Positions 57,819-64,000 of a stretch of 64,000 nt of DNA are shown piece by piece. This DNA is from CAUZIZ01 sp965218775. GTDB taxonomy: Bacteria > Acidobacteriota > UBA6911 > RPQK01 > JAJDTT01. The stretch covers positions 1,116,001 through 1,180,000 of the forward strand of contig CBDCLS010000004.1 in NCBI GenBank assembly GCA_965218775.1, in the 5' to 3' direction. Every line of letters begins with the position of its first letter. Position 1 is the first letter of the stretch. Under the pieces are notes generated by a model. That model was not told the origin of the DNA, ran no database searches, and was given only the letters and a program-made list of their open reading frames with translations. Both the position numbers and the translations under genes were made by a program.

Positions 57819-58835
57819 TCAACGGCCCAGAAGCTGGGCAACCTTCGTCATTGCAGCCGAGCGGGCTTTCTCTCTCACCCCGCTCAGCTTAACGGGGGCG
57901 CCGCCTCGTCGTTTGCTTTCGTCGGCGGCCTCCATGAAGATGTAGATCTCCAGGGTTTCCGAGTCGGCCACCGGAGAGGCGCCGCTGCGAAAGAACTTGA
58001 CTATTTCGACCACCAGCGGTTCGTATCCGTCATAGGCTCCCGCCTTCGAGATTCCCTCGGTGGTGAAGACCGTTCCTCCGTAACCCGCCTTCCCATCTCG
58101 AATACCCCGAAAGGTACCGATTCGTCCGCCCTCCCAGGTACCTACGAGGAGGTCAGTTCCAGACGACGTGGACCGGCTGACGCTCTGGCAGCCGGTACCC
58201 ATGACCGTGAAGAGACTTTCCAATCCGTGCATGCCGTACCAGAACAGATCCGGATGGTTGGGCTCGAGAGGGCAGGGCGAGTAGGTACTGCAACCGATCA
58301 CCTTTCCCCGCTTGCCAGCCCGGACTTCCTGGACGTCTTTGGCATAGCGGAGGGCAGACGAGGAGAAAATGGGAACCTGGTAGTGGCGTGCCAGTTCGAA
58401 AATGACCATCGTGTCGACCAGAGTGCCCCCTAGTGGTTTGTCTATGAAAAGCGTCTTGCCGGATCGCAGGACGGGCAAGGCTTGTTGGAGGTGTGGGCGT
58501 CCGTCGTTTGTTTCCAGCATGACGACATCCACCTTGCCCAGAAGGGCATCGATGGAATCGACTATCTCGACCCCCATTTCGCGCATGGTCTGGGTATACC
58601 GGGGCACCCGGCTCACGCTCGACTCGATATCTCGACTGCCCTCGGGAAAGGCAGCCACCACCCGGCAGCCAAGCATTTTCGCCTTCCAGGCCGGATCGTG
58701 CATGATCTTGGTGAAACTGATGGCGTGGGAGGTATCCAATCCGATGATGCCGACCCTGAGCAGTTCTTCCGAAGGCCCTGCGGTCAACAGAGTAAGAGAC
58801 GAAAGTATGAAGCAGTTGGCTAGTGTCTTCAGCAA
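57819..58835 (-). CDS. Exported Gfo/Idh/MocA-family oxidoreductase
   Basis: NAD(P)-binding Rossmann start VGIIGLDTSHAISFTK and FIDKPLGGT (the EKP-like motif, here DKP) identify the family. A hydrophobic N-terminus (residues 4-18) suggests export or anchoring, as in other Acidobacteria/Planctomycetes members. Start TTG 58835 with GAGG seven bases upstream. It is 27 bp before the aldolase gene. It probably oxidises or reduces a sugar or cyclitol feeding the aldolase. Confidence 0.85.
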   Translation of the reverse strand: MLKTLANCFILSSLTLLTAGPSEELLRVGIIGLDTSHAISFTKIMHDPAWKAKMLGCRVVAAFPEGSRDIESSVSRVPRYTQTMREMGVEIVDSIDALLGKVDVVMLETNDGRPHLQQALPVLRSGKTLFIDKPLGGTLVDTMVIFELARHYQVPIFSSSALRYAKDVQEVRAGKRGKVIGCSTYSPCPLEPNHPDLFWYGMHGLESLFTVMGTGCQSVSRSTSSGTDLLVGTWEGGRIGTFRGIRDGKAGYGGTVFTTEGISKAGAYDGYEPLVVEIVKFFRSGASPVADSETLEIYIFMEAADESKRRGGAPVKLSGVREKARSAAMTKVAQLLGR

Positions 58836-58901
58836 ATGAAAACCTCGCTTTCTCTGGTTTCCCTTTATCGCAACGTTATGAGAATCAAGGTCGTACCGCG
58901 A

Positions 58902-60560
58902 TCATCCCCCGGACATCTGGATCCACCCCTGTGAAAGGGCCAGGGCCAACAGCGCCGCCCCTGGAGAGAGTAGAGCCAACGCGATCCCACAGATCCAAAG
59001 CCAGCCCGTCGTCAGCCGTCCGGGGAGAATTCGTTTGTCCACATCATGATAGCGCAAGTACAGGACCCCCAAACCCTGGACCGGGTACATCAGGACCACA
59101 ATCATACTGGACATCATCAGCATCAGGGGTGGGTTTTCGAAGAGGCTGTAGGAAAAGGAATAGAGTCCCAGCGTGACGATGATCAGGACGCGAATCACCT
59201 TCAGGCGTCCCGGGTAATCTGCTGGATTGATAAATCCCAAAACACAGAAGGTGTCGGCAATCAGTCGGCTGAGGCCGGCCGCTCCAGAGAGGACGGTCGA
59301 AAACAGGACGACGAAGGCTCCCACCACGAACAAGGTGGCCGCCCAACTGCCCAGGCTCTCGGTGTAGACGAGGCTGAGTGTTTTGAGGGTCTCAGCCCCC
59401 TGGGGATTGAGCTCCATCCGATTCAGGATGGTGGCTCCCAGAAAGTAGAAGCAGATGGTGCCAACGGTGTAGATCCCCAGTGCGACCAGGACGTCGGCGT
59501 ACATCACTCGGATCCACCCACGAGCCCGTCGCGCCCACTCCGAGTCCGGCACGTTGGCTCCGGTGAAGCGAGCGTATCCCTTCTCGACGCAGAAATAGGT
59601 GTAGCTACACATCTCTCCCCAGGCCACTCCGGTACCGGCGTACATAGCCAGGGCAGTGAGCGCGACGCCTGCTGCAAGCGGGCTGGGGAAGGAGAAAGAC
59701 AGACCTTGGACGAGGTCTTCGGGCGTGACCGCGTAACCCGTCCACTGCAGCAGAATGGTACACACGATGGTCGTCACCGTGAAGGTAGCGACCATACCCA
59801 GCGAGATCTTTTCGAGCACGGAATACTTTCCACTGATCAGGAGGGCGGCACAGACCGCGGCGGAAATGACCGCCCACTTTGTGCTGCCCGAGCTGCCCAG
59901 AAGATCGGGAAATGCCAACTGCAACGCCTGGCCAGCGCCGCCGAGAATTGCCCCTCCATTGATGAAGAAAAGGAATGAGATCGACAGCCACAGACACATG
60001 AACCAATTGACGCTAGGTTTGGGCCCGGGCGTCTCCATACGGAAGAGCCCCCGTTTCCCCCTTTTTCTATGGCCAGCAATCACAGCGGCCGAGATCAGCG
60101 CACCGATAACAATCGTCGCCCCAATTCCAACCTCGGAAAGAGCTGTGCGGCGTTCGCCAAGCAGGGTATAGACTCCCAACCCCATGAAGGAGAGAAACAG
60201 GACCGTCGCCAGCCACTCGGGGCTCAACCAATCGGGACGCTGAAAGCGAGGCCCGGGGAGGTTGCCGAAAACCTGAAGAAACGTCTTTCCGCTCGAGATC
60301 GTGTGTCGGGTAAGCTCGGCCTGGACAACGAATTTTCCGAAGCAGGAAACAAACACCAGCCAGAGCATGAAGAAACCGGCCTCTGCCCCCAACTTGGTGG
60401 TCATGATGAGCTCACCGGATCCGACGATAGCACCCAGCAGGATCACCCCCGGTCCCAGATGTCTCAGCACCGACCCAAAGGTCTGGGGGGGCTCGCGAAA
60501 GCTGTCCTCACTGCGAGCGTAAGGATCTACGACTGGTTGCTGTTTCTCGGTGGTCGACAT
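58902..60560 (-). CDS. Nramp-related divalent-metal transporter family protein
   Basis: About eleven hydrophobic helices after the start at 60560 (GAGAG upstream; the longer frame to 60701 is not supported). Helix 1 reads GPGVILLGAIVGSGELIMTT where canonical Nramp has DPGN, so the usual metal-binding Asp/Asn are replaced by GSGE. Helix 6 (VAWGEMCSYTYF) also departs from the MPH motif. Such relatives are common in Acidobacteria and Planctomycetes; the substrate may not be Mn2+ or Fe2+. First gene of the minus-strand catabolic cluster. Confidence 0.8.
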   Translation of the reverse strand: MSTTEKQQPVVDPYARSEDSFREPPQTFGSVLRHLGPGVILLGAIVGSGELIMTTKLGAEAGFFMLWLVFVSCFGKFVVQAELTRHTISSGKTFLQVFGNLPGPRFQRPDWLSPEWLATVLFLSFMGLGVYTLLGERRTALSEVGIGATIVIGALISAAVIAGHRKRGKRGLFRMETPGPKPSVNWFMCLWLSISFLFFINGGAILGGAGQALQLAFPDLLGSSGSTKWAVISAAVCAALLISGKYSVLEKISLGMVATFTVTTIVCTILLQWTGYAVTPEDLVQGLSFSFPSPLAAGVALTALAMYAGTGVAWGEMCSYTYFCVEKGYARFTGANVPDSEWARRARGWIRVMYADVLVALGIYTVGTICFYFLGATILNRMELNPQGAETLKTLSLVYTESLGSWAATLFVVGAFVVLFSTVLSGAAGLSRLIADTFCVLGFINPADYPGRLKVIRVLIIVTLGLYSFSYSLFENPPLMLMMSSMIVVLMYPVQGLGVLYLRYHDVDKRILPGRLTTGWLWICGIALALLSPGAALLALALSQGWIQMSGG

Positions 60561-60715
60561 AACAAGCTCTCGTCGGAGAGTGACAGCCTTTCCTCGGGAT
60601 CTCTCAGCCAAGACTTTAAAGGTCGAGCTCGACCGGCGCAACCGCAGTTCCGCCCACCCAGCGCTGTGTCGGACCGGAAACCTGTAACCTGCAAGCTTCA
60701 ACCTGTAACCAATTG

Positions 60716-60933
60716 AGGTTTCAGCCTAGTGTTGCCCGCGGGAGGGCTGGTCCCATTCGAGAACGAAACTTCGGGTCCGGCGTAGCGGTGGCCTCCAGGC
60801 CGCCGTCTGAGCCAAAGGCTCAGAAGAATAAGACTTCGGCCTGGAGGCCAAAGCTACTTCTGCCAATGAAGTTTCAGCCTAGTGTTGCCCCCAGGAGGGC
60901 TGTCCCATTCGAGAAAGAAACTTGGGTCGGGAT
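60716..60933 (-). repeat. Dispersed repeat R1, copy 3 (U-V-U, inverted)
   Basis: Reverse complement of copies 1 and 2 with a U unit on both sides of the hairpin unit V. The outer U units each carry TTCAGCCTAGTGTTGCCC and CCATTCGAGAA. It lies upstream of the transporter gene. Confidence 0.85.
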
Positions 60934-60947
60934 TGGCATAGATCTTG

Positions 60948-61070
60948 CTGTTGTCCGGCTCGCTCCCGCCTTCGTCGTCCTCGACGGCCGGAACTTGGCC
61001 TCATACTGCTAACGAGTCAGGTCGTTCGCGGCTCTGACGGACTTGGCTTCGTCATACTGGCAGTTCACCC
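60948..61070 (+). repeat. Dispersed repeat R4, copy 3
   Basis: Shares GTCGTTCGCGGCTCTG and CGTCGTCCTCGACGGCCG with the copies at 11861 and 21451. It follows R1 copy 3 directly. Confidence 0.8.
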
Positions 61071-61143
61071 CTTACAACTACTTTTGACCTTGTTTTTCCA
61101 CCGGGTTACAATCGTTCGCGAAGGAGCTGCTCCAAGGGTGATC

Positions 61144-64000
61144 ATGACCGAGCGACCTGATTCCCGCTCTCCCCTACCTTCTATTATTTGCGTCGTTCTC
61201 TGTACGATCTTCTGGGGAATGTCTGCGGCAGCCTCCTCCAAGCTTGATGAAACGGCAGTCGAGTTCAACCGGGACATCAGGCCGATCCTCTCCGACAAGT
61301 GCTTTGCTTGTCATGGACCCGATGAGAAGAAGCGGCTGACGAAGCTGCGGTTCGATACCGAGGAGGGGGCCTTCGCGGATCTGGGAGGAGGTCGCTTCGC
61401 GATCGTACCTGACAGTCCTGGGGAGAGCGGGCTTGTTAGCCGGATCACTACCGATATCGAGGCACAGCGAATGCCTCCAGCGTACTCTGGAAAGAAACTC
61501 AGCGAACAGGAAATCGATCTCCTCCAGCGCTGGGTTTCTCAGGGTGCCAAGTGGCAAAAGCACTGGTCATTCATCCCGCCTAGACGGCCGGAACTGGCCA
61601 ACCTGGAGAAGCTCGACTGGGCCCGAAACGGACTGGACCACTTCGTTCTTCAGCGGCTCGTGCAAGAGGGGCTGAGTCCTTCGCCCGAAGCGGACCCTGC
61701 CACCCTGATCCGACGGGTGACACTCGATCTGACTGGCCTTCCTCCAACTCTTGCTGAACTGGACGCCTTCCTCGCCGACGCCTCCACTGATGCCTACGAG
61801 AAGGTGGTCGATCGTCTACTCGAATCCCCTCGCTACGCCGAGAAGATGGCGAGCCGATGGCTGGATGCGGCCCGCTATGCCGACACCAACGGATATCAGA
61901 CGGATGCCGAAAGAAGCATGTGGAGGTGGCGCGATTGGGTCATCAATGCCTTCGACCAGAACATGCCCTTCGATCAGTTCACGATTGAGCAAATCGCCGG
62001 TGACATGCTGCCAAACGCCACTCTCGAGCAGAAGATCGCCCGCGGATTCAATCGCAACCATCGCGGCAACGGGGAAGGCGGAATCGTTCCCGAAGAGTAC
62101 TCCGTCGAGTATGTGGTCGACCGCGTAGAGACGACTTCGACCGTGTGGTTGGGGCTGACGATGGGGTGTGCTCGCTGCCACGATCACAAATACGATCCCA
62201 TAAAGCAGAAGGATTTCTACCGGGTCTTCGCCTACTTCAATAACGTGCCGGAGCGGGGACGCGCCTTCAAGTACGGCAACTCCGCACCCTTCATTCCGGC
62301 TCCGACGTCGGCCCAGTCAGAGCAACTGGAAAAGCTGGAAGAGCAACTGGCCGAGGCCGAAAAGCAGTTAGAAACGCTCGGTTCCGAGATCGAGCAGCTG
62401 GAGCGGACCTGGGAGGCCTCTTTGGCCCAGTCCTCCATCCTGGACTGGTCTTTCGATCAGGACCTGCTCCTTCGCTACTCACTCGACGGCACTCTGGCCG
62501 GCCAACCAGGTGGTTTCAAGGACGGCAAGCCGGTCCAGGTCCGGCTGGTCGATGGCATGCCCCATTTCGTGCCGGGGAGACTGGGCGCGGCTGCCAGCTT
62601 CGACGGAAAGCGTTTTCTGGAAGTAGGAGACGTTGCCAAGCTGGGCTTTTTCGACCGGTTCTCTCTCTCCGCCTGGGTGTATCCCACTGCTCCCGACGGC
62701 CCCATTCTGGGGCGGAATGAGGACAAGCCGGAGGTCGGCGACCATGGTTTCAAGGGATATGGCCTGTATCTGAAAGATGGCAGGGTTCAGCTGAATCTAG
62801 TGACGCGTTGGTTGGACGATTCCCTTCGGGTCGAGACGGCCGAGCCACTGGAGCTCAACCGCTGGCACCACGTCGCCGCGACCTACGACGGCTCCCGTGT
62901 CTCGGACGGTACCAGGATCTACGTTAACGGTCAGCCCAGCGCTCTCAACGTGCGTCTGGACCTGCTCAACCAGGATTTCCGTCTCGGCAAACCCCTCCGG
63001 ATCGGTGGTGCCGGTGCTCGTCGCTTCTCCGGTCGGATCGATGAGGTTCGAGTCTATACAGAAGTCTTGTCTCCTCGGGAAGTGGCCGTGATCGCGTTGA
63101 CCGACAGTGTGAGCCAGGTTTCCGCTCTGCCTCCCGAAGTCCGCAGTCAGTCGCAGTCGGACAAGATCTTGTGGTGCTTCCTCGACCAGTACGCTCCTCC
63201 CCACATCCACAAGCCCTGGCAGCAAGTGCAGGATCTGCGTCGGCAGAAGAGGGAGTTGGTCCGCAGCTTCCCCACGGTAATGGTGATGCGCGAGGGGAAG
63301 ACCCGCGATACTTTCGTGCTCGTGCGAGGTGCCTACGATCGACCCGGGGAGAAGGTACTACCCGGCGTGCCCTCTTTCCTTCCCCAATTGCGAGCGGGCT
63401 GGGAAAACAATCGGATCGGATTGGCCCGCTGGCTGGTTGCTCCTGAGAATCCCTTGACGGCGAGGGTGACAGTGAACCGTTTCTGGCAGACGTATTTCGG
63501 TGTCGGTCTGGTCAAGACAGCCGAGGATTTTGGTTCACAAGGGGAGTGGCCCCTTCATCTCGAACTGTTGGACTGGCTCGCAACTGATTTTGTGAGTTCT
63601 GGGTGGGACGTCAAGGCACTCCAGAAGACGATCGTGATGAGCGCGACCTACCGACAGTCCTCGAAGGTCTCGCCTGAGGTGCTGAAGCGCGACCCGGAGA
63701 ATCGACTGCTGGCTCACGGGCCGCGCTTCCGGCTACCGGCCGAGGTTGTCCGCGATCAAGCCCTGGCGGTTTCCGGGTTGCTGGTAGAGCAGGTCGGGGG
63801 GTCCTCCGTCAAGCCCTATCAGCCGGCTGGACTCTGGTCGGATCTGGCCGGAGGCGAGGACTACCAGAGAGGCGAAGGCAGCGACCTCTACCGCCGAAGC
63901 CTCTACACCTTCTGGAAGCGGACCTCGGCACCCCCTTCCATGACCACTTTCGACTCCGGCCAGCGTGAGACCTGCTCGGTTCGGCAGGAGCGGACCAATA
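61144..64000 (+). CDS. PSD1 cytochrome c / DUF1549 / LamG / DUF1553 protein, 3' end outside window
   Basis: ATG 61144 opens a frame still running at the window end (952 codons seen). A signal peptide (residues about 12-31) is followed by VEFNRDIRPILSDKCFACHG, the PSD1 haem-binding domain, then DUF1549 (LIRRVTLDLTGLPPT; RWLDAARYADTNGY; CARCHDHKYDP), a coiled coil, a LamG/concanavalin-like domain (about 440-640) and the start of DUF1553 (ARVTVNRFWQTYFGVGLV). These exported proteins are abundant in Planctomycetes, Verrucomicrobia and Solibacter-like Acidobacteria, often beside DUF1501 genes, and are thought to act on polysaccharides. Activity unproven. Confidence 0.92.
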   Translation, partial: MTERPDSRSPLPSIICVVLCTIFWGMSAAASSKLDETAVEFNRDIRPILSDKCFACHGPDEKKRLTKLRFDTEEGAFADLGGGRFAIVPDSPGESGLVSRITTDIEAQRMPPAYSGKKLSEQEIDLLQRWVSQGAKWQKHWSFIPPRRPELANLEKLDWARNGLDHFVLQRLVQEGLSPSPEADPATLIRRVTLDLTGLPPTLAELDAFLADASTDAYEKVVDRLLESPRYAEKMASRWLDAARYADTNGYQTDAERSMWRWRDWVINAFDQNMPFDQFTIEQIAGDMLPNATLEQKIARGFNRNHRGNGEGGIVPEEYSVEYVVDRVETTSTVWLGLTMGCARCHDHKYDPIKQKDFYRVFAYFNNVPERGRAFKYGNSAPFIPAPTSAQSEQLEKLEEQLAEAEKQLETLGSEIEQLERTWEASLAQSSILDWSFDQDLLLRYSLDGTLAGQPGGFKDGKPVQVRLVDGMPHFVPGRLGAAASFDGKRFLEVGDVAKLGFFDRFSLSAWVYPTAPDGPILGRNEDKPEVGDHGFKGYGLYLKDGRVQLNLVTRWLDDSLRVETAEPLELNRWHHVAATYDGSRVSDGTRIYVNGQPSALNVRLDLLNQDFRLGKPLRIGGAGARRFSGRIDEVRVYTEVLSPREVAVIALTDSVSQVSALPPEVRSQSQSDKILWCFLDQYAPPHIHKPWQQVQDLRRQKRELVRSFPTVMVMREGKTRDTFVLVRGAYDRPGEKVLPGVPSFLPQLRAGWENNRIGLARWLVAPENPLTARVTVNRFWQTYFGVGLVKTAEDFGSQGEWPLHLELLDWLATDFVSSGWDVKALQKTIVMSATYRQSSKVSPEVLKRDPENRLLAHGPRFRLPAEVVRDQALAVSGLLVEQVGGSSVKPYQPAGLWSDLAGGEDYQRGEGSDLYRRSLYTFWKRTSAPPSMTTFDSGQRETCSVRQERTN

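Overview
The window reads as a gene-dense (about 57% GC by eye) chromosomal segment of an environmental, probably heterotrophic bacterium, most likely Acidobacteriota. That placement is inferred from gene content, not from a marker phylogeny: a BlaI repressor paired with a BlaR1-type protease fused to a TolB/WD40-like propeller, a PSD1/DUF1549-type cytochrome protein, PmoA-like DUF6807 and PQQ-propeller secreted proteins, and a GSGE-type Nramp relative. Planctomycetes, Verrucomicrobia or Poribacteria-like lineages cannot be excluded. TTG starts with good Shine-Dalgarno (SD) sequences occur several times.

Layout. 1-2.6 kb: 3' end of a PHP histidinol phosphatase, a repeat field, and an intact IS1380-family element with 17-bp inverted ends and a TTAG duplication. 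2.6-10.5 kb (minus): aldo/keto reductase, ABC exporter and Tat-exported PLP enzyme; then a siroheme nitrite/sulfite reductase and an associated small protein separated by palindromic element A. 10.8-21.3 kb: DUF6807, YidD-like and DUF4870 proteins; branched-chain/pyruvate dehydrogenase E1a-E1b-E2; DinB; serine acetyltransferase; acyl-CoA dehydrogenase; MutY. 21.7-28.6 kb: secreted esterase, element B, a GHKL ATPase, two PQQ-type propellers. 28.6-36.8 kb: a mobile island with four tRNA genes or relics, a Tn3-family transposon cut into the last of them, IS256, IS630 and second Tn3 remnants, a resolvase stub with a res-like site, three repeated TGTCGC hairpins and a few AT-rich cargo genes. 36.9-43.4 kb: di-haem peroxidase and RCC1 genes (both with single-base frame breaks) and the BlaR1/BlaI pair. 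43.4-50.3 kb: an integrase stub, a candidate structured RNA ending in a strong terminator, zinc ADH, EtfA/EtfB, a probable selenocysteine peroxiredoxin with a SECIS-like hairpin, a glutaredoxin-like protein, a PduO-type cobalamin adenosyltransferase and a DnaC-like ATPase. 50.7-61 kb: two secreted proteins of unknown function, a frame-broken M20 deacylase, and a minus-strand catabolic cluster (Nramp-like transporter, Gfo/Idh oxidoreductase, DapA-type aldolase, amidohydrolase, oligogalacturonide lyase). 61.1-64 kb: a PSD1 protein running off the window.

Functional links. E1a/E1b/E2, acyl-CoA dehydrogenase and EtfAB fit together as oxidation of branched-chain or pyruvate-derived acyl-CoA with electrons passed to the flavoprotein ETF. 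Sulfite/nitrite reductase and serine acetyltransferase fit sulfur or nitrogen assimilation. The selenoperoxiredoxin and the divergent thiol-oxidoreductase look like a peroxide-detoxifying pair.

The most striking non-coding theme is a set of at least seven families of 100-270 bp intergenic repeats, many palindromic, that sit exactly at gene 3' ends and often overlap the stop codon. In at least two families the terminal arms differ between copies but stay complementary within each copy. Four genes carry a single-base frame break at or next to a homopolymer, so part of the apparent gene decay may be assembly error.
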